Source: an uncultured Succiniclasticum sp. (GTDB lineage: Bacteria > Bacillota > Negativicutes > Acidaminococcales > Acidaminococcaceae). From it: DNA of 26,266 bases. Positions 14,902-22,833 of this stretch are shown piece by piece. The translations under genes and the position numbers were made by a program. The stretch's first letter is position 1. Every line of letters begins with the position of its first letter. Under the pieces are notes generated by a model, which saw nothing but the letters and a program-made list of their open reading frames with translations, made no database searches and had not been told where the DNA came from. The stretch is from assembly GCA_900544275.1 (NCBI GenBank), contig UQUU01000015.1:1-26266 (forward strand), given 5' to 3'.

Positions 14902-16151
14902 GGGCGCACCTGTCCGTCACCATTAATCAGATATTTATAGGTAGTCAATTCGGGTAAGGCCATGGGGCCTCTGGCATGCAATTTCTGGGTACTGATACCA
15001 ATCTCCGCCCCAAAGCCGAATTGGAAGCCGTCCGTAAAACGCGTCGAAGCATTCACATACACACAGGCGGCATCTACCTGCTGCTGAAACGTACGGGCAT
15101 TGGCGTAGTTTTCTGTGACTATGCATTCGCTGTGCTTTGTCCCGTATTTTCGGATATGCGCCAACGCTTCGTCTAGGTTCTCCACCACCTTGACCGCCAG
15201 GCGCAGATCACCGTATTCCGTGCGCCAGTCTTCCTCCGTGGCAGCTTCAACCTTCGCGCTGAAAGCGCAGGTAGCCGCGTCACCCCGTACGGTTACACCA
15301 TGCGCCTGCAATTTTTGCAGCATACCGGGCAGAAACGCTGCCGCCGCATCCCGATGCACCAGCAAGGTTTCCAATGCGTTGCAAACTGCAGGGCGCTGCG
15401 TTTTAGCGTTGATCACGATCGCTTCGGCTCCGGCAAAATCAGCCGTCGCATCCACATATGTATGACAAACGCCCACGCCGGTCTCGATGACCGGCACCGT
15501 AGCGCCATGGACCACAGCGCTGATCAGGCGTCCACTGCCCCTGGGTATCACTACATCTACCAAACCGTTCAGTGTGATCAGCTCCTGCACCGCAGCATGA
15601 TCCGTACTGTCGATAAACTGAATACAGCCCTGCGGCAGGCCGGCATTTTCTGCCGCCCCACGCAATACTTCCGCAATTTTCCGGTTAGAGTGCAGCGCCT
15701 CGCTGCCCCCTTTTAAAATGACAGCATTGCCGCTTTTCAAACACAGACCGATCGCGTCTGCCGTTACATTAGGACGGGCTTCATAAATGATGCCGATCAC
15801 ACCCAGCGGCACGCGGATCTTCGTCACTGTCAGACCATTGGGCAATGTACTGCCGCCGATGATCTCGCCCACCGGGTCCTGTAAAGCGGCTACCTGGCGC
15901 AGGCCTTCCGCCATATCCGCCAGACGCTCCGGCGACAAAAGCAAACGATCCAGCAAAGAGTCCTTTAACTGTTTTTCTCTGCCGGCAGCCATGTCCTCCG
16001 CGTTGGCAGCCAAAATTTCCGTCTGTTGCTGCAACAATGCAGCCGCCATCCGGCACAGCGCCTCATTTTTTACGGCGGCGGAAACGCCGGCCAGTTTTTT
16101 TGCTGCGGCAGAAGCGGCCTCAGCCTGTTCTCGAATCGTCACATCGTTCAC
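14898..16151 (-). CDS. proA: Gamma-glutamyl phosphate reductase
   Basis: About 417 residues of the ProA aldehyde dehydrogenase-like fold: PLGVIGIIYEARPNVTADA, LKSGNAVILKGGSEALHSN, VIPRGSGRLISAV and the catalytic cysteine in ETGVGVCHTYVD. It reduces glutamyl-5-phosphate to the semialdehyde, the second step of proline synthesis, after ProB. No ATG start exists. Candidates are TTG (16172), GTG (16151) after GAGGA, and GTG (16142) after AAGGTG; I chose 16151, but 16142 is nearly as good. It lies about 50 bases after proB and overlaps the phosphatase gene by four bases. Confidence 0.94.
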   Translation of the reverse strand: MNDVTIREQAEAASAAAKKLAGVSAAVKNEALCRMAAALLQQQTEILAANAEDMAAGREKQLKDSLLDRLLLSPERLADMAEGLRQVAALQDPVGEIIGGSTLPNGLTVTKIRVPLGVIGIIYEARPNVTADAIGLCLKSGNAVILKGGSEALHSNRKIAEVLRGAAENAGLPQGCIQFIDSTDHAAVQELITLNGLVDVVIPRGSGRLISAVVHGATVPVIETGVGVCHTYVDATADFAGAEAIVINAKTQRPAVCNALETLLVHRDAAAAFLPGMLQKLQAHGVTVRGDAATCAFSAKVEAATEEDWRTEYGDLRLAVKVVENLDEALAHIRKYGTKHSECIVTENYANARTFQQQVDAACVYVNASTRFTDGFQFGFGAEIGISTQKLHARGPMALPELTTYKYLINGDGQVRP

Positions 16152-16200
16152 CTTCTTTATCCTCTTCACCAATTCTTTTAACGTTTCCTGTGAATTTTCT

Positions 16201-17340
16201 TTATAAAATAACCAGATCGTCCCGATGAATCACTTCATCGTAGGTTTTCGTACCTAAAATACCCTCTATCTCCGTGCTTTTGTGCCCTTTGATCTGTTCC
16301 AGCTCCTGCGACGCATAATGGGTCAGGCCCCGGGCCAGTTCCTGCCCGGCTTCATTCACCACGCGCACCGTATGTCCGGCTTCAAAGTCACCCTTTACCG
16401 CACGGATTCCTGCCGGCAGAATGCTGCTGCCGCCCGGCCGCTGAATGGCCTTCGCGCAGCCGGCATCCACCACGATCGTACCTTCGATGGCAGCGCCGAA
16501 CGCCAGCCAGCGTTTGCGGAATTGAAGGCGGTTTTCCCGGGAAATAAACAAGGTACCCAAAGGCTCTCCTTGCAGAATACGGGTAATCGCATTGGGTTCT
16601 GTGCCGGAAGCGATGATCAGGCTGATGCCGGAACTGGTCGCCGCTTTGGCCGCCTGCAGCTTCGTCAGCATGCCACCGGTAGCAAAGCCGCTGCCGGCAG
16701 AACCGGCGCAGGCCTCGATTTCCGGCGTGATTTCTTTGACTGTTTCGATCAGGGTCGCATCCGGGTGGGTCGCCGGATTCGCCGTGTAAAGGCCGTCCAC
16801 ATCACTGAGCAAAATATCCAGATCCGCATCAACAATACCGGCCACCAACGCGGACATGTTGTCATTGTCGCCGATTTTCAGATCGTCCAGCGCCACCACA
16901 TCGTTTTCATTGACGATAGGAATTACGTTCTGCTTCAGCAATTCCATAAAGGTGTTGCGGGAATTGGCATAGCGATGGCGGTCCAGCACTTCTGTACGGG
17001 TCAGAAGGACCTGCGCCACGATCTGCCCGTATTCGGCAAATAATTTTTCATAGGTATGCATCAAAATACCCTGACCTACAGCTGCCGCAGCCTGTTTACC
17101 GGGAATCGTGCGGGGCTTTTCTTTCAGACCCAGACGCTCCACACCTACCGCCACTGCGCCGCTGGTCACCAAAATCACTTCATAACCCCGGTTATGAAGG
17201 TCGGCCAACTCCCGACAAAGCTGGTCCATACGGGCAAAATTACGACTGCAGTTAGGATAGGTGATGGTGCTGGTTCCCACCTTGACCACAATGCGTTTTA
17301 CTTTCGCCAGATCTTTTCGATTGCGAATCAACGAAGCCAC
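16201..17340 (-). CDS. proB: Glutamate 5-kinase
   Basis: 379 residues: an amino-acid kinase domain (about 14-260) with KRIVVKVGTSTIT, VTSGAVAVGVERLG, NENDVVALDDLKIGDND and the SDVDGLYTANP segment, followed by a PUA domain (about 285-360, ILPAGIRAVKGDFEAGHTV). It phosphorylates glutamate in the first step of proline synthesis. The start given is GTG at 17338-17340, but the GAGGGG ribosome site is only two bases away; a TTG nine bases downstream has better spacing (11 bases), so the protein may be three residues shorter. No T-box leader was seen upstream, although proBA is T-box controlled in some Firmicutes. Confidence 0.94.
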   Translation of the reverse strand: MASLIRNRKDLAKVKRIVVKVGTSTITYPNCSRNFARMDQLCRELADLHNRGYEVILVTSGAVAVGVERLGLKEKPRTIPGKQAAAAVGQGILMHTYEKLFAEYGQIVAQVLLTRTEVLDRHRYANSRNTFMELLKQNVIPIVNENDVVALDDLKIGDNDNMSALVAGIVDADLDILLSDVDGLYTANPATHPDATLIETVKEITPEIEACAGSAGSGFATGGMLTKLQAAKAATSSGISLIIASGTEPNAITRILQGEPLGTLFISRENRLQFRKRWLAFGAAIEGTIVVDAGCAKAIQRPGGSSILPAGIRAVKGDFEAGHTVRVVNEAGQELARGLTHYASQELEQIKGHKSTEIEGILGTKTYDEVIHRDDLVIL

Positions 17341-17355
17341 TTCCCCTCAGTCCTT

Positions 17356-17426
17356 GCGATTTTCCTACACTGGCAATTTTCTATACTGGCATACCGATGT
17401 ACAAAACCGGCAATTTTTTCCATACC
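17356..17426 (-). repeat. Imperfect 16-18-bp repeats between obgE and proB
   Basis: Three related units on the minus strand: GGTATGGAAAAAATTGCC (17426-17409), AGTATAGAAAATTGCC (17387-17372) and AGTGTAGGAAAATCGC (17371-17356). The last two are adjacent and differ by one indel and a few substitutions. They fill most of the 118-base gap. Their role is unknown; they may be binding sites or slippage products. Confidence 0.5.
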
Positions 17427-17458
17427 AACATGATAATGTACTAACAACGTTCCTATAA

Positions 17459-18745
17459 TTAACGATTTTCCCATTTGCTCTTCTGATACGTAAAGACCAT
17501 ATCCAAAATACGCACCGTCTGGCCTTCCTGTACACCGGCTTCCAATAACGCTTCTTCAATCTTAAGGCGTTTCCAGATTAGTTGGAAACGATACAGCGCT
17601 TCGGAGTTATCAAAATTGGTCATGGCCACCAGGCGCTCGATATTTTTGCCCTTTACTTCAAAATCCGCGTCTTCCGCCCCCCGGATGATCTCAAAGCTGT
17701 CCGGATCGCCTTCGTCCACCACGCCGATCTCTTCCCCGGGTTCCGGCACATACTGTTTTACCTGTTCATAAGCCTTCCACATTAATTCCTGTAAGCCTTC
17801 GCCGGTTGCGGCAGAAGCCTTGTATATTTCGTACCCTTTGGCAGTCACATGCGCCGCCAGCTTTTCAAAATTTTCTTCACTGTCGGGCAAATCCATCTTG
17901 TTGGCTACCACCAGTTGTTTCCGTTTCGCCAGCTTAGCGCTGTAAGCCTCCAGCTCCCGGTTGATCGTAGCAAAATCTTCAATGGGATCCCGCCCCTCGC
18001 AACCGGACACATCCACCACGTGGAGCAGCACCTTCGTCCGTTCGATGTGACGGAGGAAATCGTGTCCCAGCCCTACGCCCTGCGAAGCGCCCTCGATCAG
18101 CCCGGGGATATCTGCCAGCACAAAGCTTTGTTCTTCGCTGAGACGTACCACACCCAATACCGGCGTTAACGTCGTAAAATGGTAGGCGGCGATTTCCGGT
18201 TTGGCCGCGCTGACACGGGAAATAATACTGGATTTGCCCACGCTGGGATATCCGACCAGTCCCACATCCGCCAGCAGCTTTAATTCCAGACGCAGCCAGC
18301 CTTTGGTCCCCGGTTCGCCTTTTTCGGCAAAAGTGGGGGTGCGATTGGTGCTGGTCGCATAACAGGCATTGCCCTTACCGCCCCGGCCGCCCCTGGCCGC
18401 CACAAATTCCTGCCCTTCTTCCGTTAAATCGGCAATCAGGATATTGGTTTCATCGTCGCGGACCGCCGTACCCTGCGGCACATGAATAATCACATCTTCC
18501 CCCCGGCGCCCTGTCATATTGGAAAGACCGCCCTTATCCCCCGGTTTCGCTATAAACTTCCGTTTATAACGAAAATCTACCAAGGTATTCAGGTTATTTA
18601 CCGCCCGGAGGATCACGCTGCCGCCCCGGCCGCCATTACCGCCGTTGGGACCGCCTTTTTCGACAAACTTTTCCCGGCGGAAACTGCTCATCCCGTCACC
18701 GCCGTTGCCTGCTTCTACATAGATCCTTGCTTTATCAATAAACAT
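17459..18745 (-). CDS. obgE: GTPase ObgE/CgtA
   Basis: 428 residues with all three Obg parts: the glycine-rich Obg fold (1-158, EAGNGGDGMSSFRREKFVEK and repeated GG turns), the G domain with G1 GYPSVGKSS (165-173), G3 DIPG (212-215) and G4 NKMD (282-285), and the C-terminal OCT domain (about 345-428, EALYRFQLIWKRLKIEEAL), which occurs mainly in Gram-positive lineages. ObgE helps assemble the 50S subunit and links growth to ppGpp. AGGAG precedes the ATG at 18743-18745. It probably heads the transcript obgE-proB-proA-phosphatase. Confidence 0.96.
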   Translation of the reverse strand: MFIDKARIYVEAGNGGDGMSSFRREKFVEKGGPNGGNGGRGGSVILRAVNNLNTLVDFRYKRKFIAKPGDKGGLSNMTGRRGEDVIIHVPQGTAVRDDETNILIADLTEEGQEFVAARGGRGGKGNACYATSTNRTPTFAEKGEPGTKGWLRLELKLLADVGLVGYPSVGKSSIISRVSAAKPEIAAYHFTTLTPVLGVVRLSEEQSFVLADIPGLIEGASQGVGLGHDFLRHIERTKVLLHVVDVSGCEGRDPIEDFATINRELEAYSAKLAKRKQLVVANKMDLPDSEENFEKLAAHVTAKGYEIYKASAATGEGLQELMWKAYEQVKQYVPEPGEEIGVVDEGDPDSFEIIRGAEDADFEVKGKNIERLVAMTNFDNSEALYRFQLIWKRLKIEEALLEAGVQEGQTVRILDMVFTYQKSKWENR

Positions 18746-19043
18746 AATTTAAGGTTCTCCTAACTTGCTTTTATCTTTTTCTCAAAATATAGTTTTTCAT
18801 CATATTTAAGCATTTTTATCTATTCTTAGCAGATTTTCCAGTAATCATGCTGCAGAAATTTACACGATAAAGTTGCAGACAGTAATACTCGCCCTTTATT
18901 CAGATTTATACTCTTATATTTACTCGGGAATGGACATTTCCCCGGACTGCTTAGATTGTGTCTTACCTGTTATTTAACTTAATAATTTATTATATCATAT
19001 TATGTTATGTAAAAGAATGAATGAAACATGAATTTATCGTGAT
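18746..19043. other. AT-rich gap between divergent obgE and the basic small protein
   Basis: About 300 bases without an ORF that has a ribosome site. A GGGAA/TTCCC hairpin occurs near 18925-18942. The obgE promoter must be here, but no well-spaced -35/-10 pair stood out. Confidence 0.4.
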
Positions 19044-19072
19044 TTGCATATGGCAGGAAAAGTTGTTATAAT
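19044..19072 (+). promoter_or_regulatory. Sigma-70 promoter for the basic 113-residue protein
   Basis: TTGCAT (19044-19049), a 17-base spacer and a perfect TATAAT (19067-19072), about 60 bases before the start codon. One of the best promoter matches in the window. Confidence 0.75.
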
Positions 19073-19131
19073 AGCAGTTAATTATCATTTTATTCTCAGT
19101 TGGTATTTTATCTCGATAGGAGGAATGCATT

Positions 19132-19473
19132 TTGTCCGGTAACTATTTAATCAAAACAACGGAAACGCAAAAACAATGCCGCGCTCTGCTGCAAGCACAA
19201 AAACAACAAAGAAAATTTATCTGTGAGCGGCTTCTCGGCATTTCTTCTCTGTCTTATATACCAGCCAAAAAGAAACTATTAAAATTGCAGGAGCTTCGGA
19301 GGATGCACCGCCTTGTGCCTCAAGTCACTTTGCCGAAAAATGAAAGGTCGGCACGGAGGCAGGAAGCCTTACAGGAGAACAGTTTACTGGCCAAAGCAAA
19401 TCTCATCCGTCAGACACAATGGCAACAAAAGCTGCGGACGCCTGAAAGAAAGTATAAGAAAAAGCTGTCCTGA
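19132..19473 (+). CDS. Basic Lys/Arg/Gln-rich protein, unknown function
   Basis: 113 residues with a TTG start (19132-19134) nine bases after AGGAGG. An ATG at 19127 is in another frame and stops at once. The protein is strongly basic and rich in Gln, Lys, Arg and Leu (AKKKLLKLQELRRMHRLV, RSARRQEALQENSLLAKANL), probably helical, with two cysteines and no membrane span or signal peptide. It ends in a lysine-rich tail. A consensus promoter upstream and terminator at 19598-19640 argue that it is a real single-gene unit. I do not recognise the family; the composition would suit nucleic-acid binding, which is inference. Confidence 0.68.
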   Translation: MSGNYLIKTTETQKQCRALLQAQKQQRKFICERLLGISSLSYIPAKKKLLKLQELRRMHRLVPQVTLPKNERSARRQEALQENSLLAKANLIRQTQWQQKLRTPERKYKKKLS

Positions 19474-19550
19474 CGTATATTTGTGTTTAGTACTGTAGAA
19501 AAAGCCGGCCAAAGGCTATGGTTGCTGCCATGTTCGGACTGACTCTATTG

Positions 19551-19595
19551 GTCTTTAACACTTTGCTCTTTGACACTTTGGTCTTTAACACTATA
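19551..19595 (+). repeat. Three tandem 15-bp repeats before a terminator
   Basis: GTCTTTAACACTTTG (19551-19565), CTCTTTGACACTTTG (19566-19580) and GTCTTTAACACTATA (19581-19595), at an exact 15-bp period, lying between the basic protein gene and its terminator. There is no ORF with a ribosome site through them. Confidence 0.8.
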
Positions 19596-19597
19596 GA

Positions 19598-19640
19598 AAG
19601 AGCTGTGCAGTTGGATTGATTCCTTTTCTGCACAGCTCTT
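19598..19640 (+). terminator. Intrinsic terminator, probably shared by convergent genes
   Basis: A perfect 13-bp stem, AAGAGCTGTGCAG (19598-19610) with CTGCACAGCTCTT (19628-19640), loop 17 nt, followed on the plus strand by TTATTCTCTC. It ends the basic protein transcript; on the minus strand, with a weaker T-tract, it may also serve the PrpD operon, whose last stop is at 19732. Confidence 0.8.
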
Positions 19641-19731
19641 TTATTCTCTCTGTGTGTTTTAGTTTTCTACCGTTTTTATTTCTCTCTGTCTTTTATTGTG
19701 TCCGTTCCTTGGCTCGTTTCGCTCTCCTTAG

Positions 19732-21126
19732 TTACGCCAGACAGGCGCGCAGGCCGGCGGCAAAGTCCTGACATGCGTCCAGGGTATCTACAAAGGAGAT
19801 CAGTTTCTCTGCTTTTTCTGCTCCATAGACCGGTTCTGCCAGACTGCGGAACTTATCCGCGGTTTCTTCCCAGGTCATGGGATTCTGGGGGTCGCCTTTG
19901 GGGTAATCCACCTGCATGCTGTAGATGCGCCCGTCTTTCAGGTAAACGACCACATTGGAAGCCAGCTTGGTGCTGTCTGACTCGTAAATCTTCTGCATCA
20001 CCGTATCACTTTTTACATGGATGGTCTGCATCATCTTACGTACATCCGGGTCCTGCATCGCAGTTGGCGAAAATTCTTCGATTCCCACCCGCCCGTGTTT
20101 CAGCATGACCGCTACGCAATATTGAATACTGAATTTGCAGCCGTAGGCCGTTTGCGGTTCCGGGTTATTAATCAGCGAGTCCGTGATCCGGTTCACCAGT
20201 AAATCGATTGATTCTACATCCTTGAAAGAAAAATGATTCTTTTCCGCCAGGGAGTGAATGGCGTAAATGGCCGCATGGGAATGTTTGCAGCAGGAATACG
20301 GTTTGTACGAGTTATCATCCATTTTACAGTGCAGCAAACCGGTGTGGTTGGTCAAGGCGCCCTGCATCTCCGGCAGACCCTCTGTCAGTTTTTCCAGATG
20401 CGCCTGCGGCGTCATTGCCAGACAAAAGCCTTTGGGCCCTTCCAGTATCTGCGAAGCGCCGGTAAAACCTTCCCTGCATAAATAGGCGGAAAGAACTGCG
20501 GCATAGCTGCCTTTGCCGGTATGCAGGGGCTTGCTCATCGCGCCTTCTTTGACAAATTCCCAAAGGCCGGCGGCCTGGGTACCTACCGTGCCCAGGCACA
20601 TCAATGTAGCCCGGGCATCAAGCCCCAGGATGCTGGCCGCTGCAGCGCCCGCCCCAATCGTACCCGCCGTACCGGTAGTATGCCAGAAATGATAGGATTC
20701 GGGAATAATAGCTTCTCCTGTCCTGGCGCCCACCTCATAGCCTGCCACAATAGCGGCAATTATCTCTTTACCGGTTTTATGCTCTTTTTCGCCTATGGCA
20801 AAGACCGGCGGAATGACCACCGTAGCCAAGTGGATGATCGAAGCGTTATGCAGGTCATCAAAATCCAGCGTATGGGAAGCTGCTCCATTACAAAACGCAG
20901 CGTTTAATACATTGGCCTCCCTGAATGGTTTCGCAAATACGGAGACTCCTTTCTCCCCCTCTGTCAACAACACGTTGCGTAATATTTTAACCGGCTGTTC
21001 TTCACTTCCGCGGATACAGACTCCCAGCCAGTCTAAGATTGTCTGTTTCGTTTTTCTGACAGTCTCCTCCCGCAGAGCGGCATACGTCAGAGCGGCAGTA
21101 AAATCCGCCAATTGCTTCGTCGACAT
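19732..21126 (-). CDS. MmgE/PrpD-family (de)hydratase or decarboxylase
   Basis: 464 residues from the ATG at 21124-21126, preceded by GAGGTGAT. Family features: NGAASHTLDFDDLHNASIIH (80-99), HTTGTAGTIGAGAAAA (149 on), AMSKPLHTGK (196-205) and YKPYSCCKHSHAAIYAI. By position, D91, H99, H149 and a lysine at 199/205 correspond to residues used by cis-aconitate decarboxylase (IRG1), a member of this family; 2-methylcitrate dehydratase and iminodisuccinate epimerase also belong. The reaction cannot be fixed by sequence alone. It is the last gene of the CoA-transferase/mutase operon, 19 bases after the mutase, so a branched or tricarboxylic acid substrate linked to that pathway is likely. No methylcitrate synthase or lyase gene is nearby. 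Confidence 0.88.
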   Translation of the reverse strand: MSTKQLADFTAALTYAALREETVRKTKQTILDWLGVCIRGSEEQPVKILRNVLLTEGEKGVSVFAKPFREANVLNAAFCNGAASHTLDFDDLHNASIIHLATVVIPPVFAIGEKEHKTGKEIIAAIVAGYEVGARTGEAIIPESYHFWHTTGTAGTIGAGAAAASILGLDARATLMCLGTVGTQAAGLWEFVKEGAMSKPLHTGKGSYAAVLSAYLCREGFTGASQILEGPKGFCLAMTPQAHLEKLTEGLPEMQGALTNHTGLLHCKMDDNSYKPYSCCKHSHAAIYAIHSLAEKNHFSFKDVESIDLLVNRITDSLINNPEPQTAYGCKFSIQYCVAVMLKHGRVGIEEFSPTAMQDPDVRKMMQTIHVKSDTVMQKIYESDSTKLASNVVVYLKDGRIYSMQVDYPKGDPQNPMTWEETADKFRSLAEPVYGAEKAEKLISFVDTLDACQDFAAGLRACLA

Positions 21127-21145
21127 GGCTATCACCTCATTAAAG

Positions 21146-22801
21146 TTAGAATTTAGCATCCGATCTGTATTCGCCAAACACTTCTTTCATCACGCCGCAG
21201 ATCTCCCCTAAGGTAGCATAAGTCTTTACCGCCGCGATCAGATAGGGCATGGTGTTTTCCTCGCCTTCACAGGCTTTGCGCAACGCAGACAGAGCTTCCG
21301 CTACCGCGGCATCGTCACGTTTTTGCTTCATCGCGTTAACTTTTTTGATCTGGCGTTCCGCCACAGACAAATCTACAGAAATGACTTCCTGCGCTGCCAG
21401 TTCCTTATCATCCGTATATTTATTGACCCCCACCACAGTACGGTGTCCGGTTTCAATATCCCTTTGATATTCGTAGGCATGAGACGCCATCTCACTTTGC
21501 ATATAGCCTTGTTCGATGGCCGCTACTGCGCCGCCCATCTCGTCAATTTTAGTAATATATTCGTAGGCTTCTTTTTCGATCTTATCGGTCAGCGCTTCTA
21601 CATAATAGGAACCTGCCAGCGGATCAATGGTGTCCGTCACGCCGCTTTCCAAAGCCAACATTTGCTGTGTCCGCAACGCCAGCGTAGCGGATTCTTCCGT
21701 CGGCAGCGCAATGGCCTCATCATAGGCACAGCAGGCCATAGACTGGATGCCGCCTAAAATAGCGCTCAGGGCCTGCCAGGTCACCCGGGCCACGTTATTC
21801 AAAGGCTGCTGCGCTGTCAGCACGCTGCCTGCCGTATGTACATGCACCCGAAGCATCTGAGCTTTGGGCACCGTAGCGCCATAACGTTCTTTCATGATAT
21901 GGGCCCACAGACGCCGGGCCGCTCTGAACTTTGCCACTTCCTCAAACAGGTTCAGTCCGGCCGTAAAGATCCAGGAGATGCCGGGAGCAAAATTATCTAC
22001 CTGCTGCCCTGCTTTAATGGCCGCATCAATATAGGCAATGGCGTTGGAGAAAGCAAAGGCGATCTCCTGTACAGGGGAAGCACCCGCTTCCCGGATATGA
22101 TACGCCCCCACGCTGATCGTATTCCACTTGGGTATATTTTTAGAGCAATATGCGAAAGTATCCGTAATCAGACGCATGGAAGGACGGGGGGGAAAGATAT
22201 AGGTGCCGCGGGCGATATATTCTTTGAGGATGTCGTTCTGGATCGTACCCTTCAGCTGTTCCGGTTTTACCCCCTGTTTTTCCGCCACCGCCACATACAT
22301 AGCCAACAATACGGCAGCCGGGCCATTAATCGTCATAGAGGTAGAAACCGCATCCAGAGGGATTCCTTCAAAAAGTTTTTCCATATCCGCCAGCGAGTCG
22401 ATGGCCACGCCTACCTTACCCACTTCCCCATGACTTAACTCAGCGTCAGAATCCAGGCCAATCTGCGTCGGCAGATCCATCGCTACAGAAAGACCGGTTT
22501 GTCCGGCATTCAGTAAGTATTTATAACGGGCATTGGTCTCTTCGGCGGTAGCAAAACCGGCATAAGCCCGCATCGTCCACAATCTGCCCCGATACATGGT
22601 CGGCTGTACCCCACGGGTAAAAGGATATTGCCCGGGAAATCCCAGTTTTTCCGTGTAAGACAATCCTTCGTTATCAAGGGGAGTATAGACCCGTTTTACG
22701 TTGAATTTTTTCCGCTCCGGTGTTTTCGTCAGGGCTTTTTCCACTTTTGCTTCATAAGCCTGAAGACCTGCCGCGATTTTTTCCTGATATTCCTTATCCA
22801 T
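21146..22801 (-). CDS. B12-type acyl-CoA mutase, large subunit (methylmalonyl-CoA mutase family, atypical)
   Basis: 551 residues, the length of stand-alone large subunits; there is no C-terminal DXHXXG cobalamin domain, and no small subunit is in the window. The TIM-barrel core is clear (QYPFTRG, AGQTGLSVAMDLPTQIGLDS, GTIQNDILKEYIARGTYIFP, LPTEESATLALRTQQ, DTIDPLAGSYYVEALT). By alignment from memory, Y80 and R198 match the Tyr/Arg pair of methylmalonyl-CoA mutase (Phe/Gln in isobutyryl-CoA mutase), and H235 matches its active-site His. Several near-invariant positions differ: RQYAGF is RAYAGF, APRLSF is APGISW, SGYH is GAYH, RFHTQT is RVHVHT, and GGTQSLHTN is GGIQSMACC. Substrate is therefore uncertain. 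AGGAGG precedes the ATG. It lies between the CoA-transferase (32-base gap) and the PrpD-like gene. Confidence 0.9.
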   Translation of the reverse strand: MDKEYQEKIAAGLQAYEAKVEKALTKTPERKKFNVKRVYTPLDNEGLSYTEKLGFPGQYPFTRGVQPTMYRGRLWTMRAYAGFATAEETNARYKYLLNAGQTGLSVAMDLPTQIGLDSDAELSHGEVGKVGVAIDSLADMEKLFEGIPLDAVSTSMTINGPAAVLLAMYVAVAEKQGVKPEQLKGTIQNDILKEYIARGTYIFPPRPSMRLITDTFAYCSKNIPKWNTISVGAYHIREAGASPVQEIAFAFSNAIAYIDAAIKAGQQVDNFAPGISWIFTAGLNLFEEVAKFRAARRLWAHIMKERYGATVPKAQMLRVHVHTAGSVLTAQQPLNNVARVTWQALSAILGGIQSMACCAYDEAIALPTEESATLALRTQQMLALESGVTDTIDPLAGSYYVEALTDKIEKEAYEYITKIDEMGGAVAAIEQGYMQSEMASHAYEYQRDIETGHRTVVGVNKYTDDKELAAQEVISVDLSVAERQIKKVNAMKQKRDDAAVAEALSALRKACEGEENTMPYLIAAVKTYATLGEICGVMKEVFGEYRSDAKF

Positions 22802-22833
22802 ATGCTTATCCTCCTGTCTTTTCTTCCCGTTGG

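Noticed and set aside
16282..17043. A 253-codon plus-strand ORF opposite proB
   Set aside because: Lies entirely within a well-conserved proB; the composition is that of an antisense frame.
17341..17458. T-box leader for proBA
   Set aside because: No T-box consensus or specifier hairpin is visible; the gap holds only short imperfect repeats and lies inside an operon.
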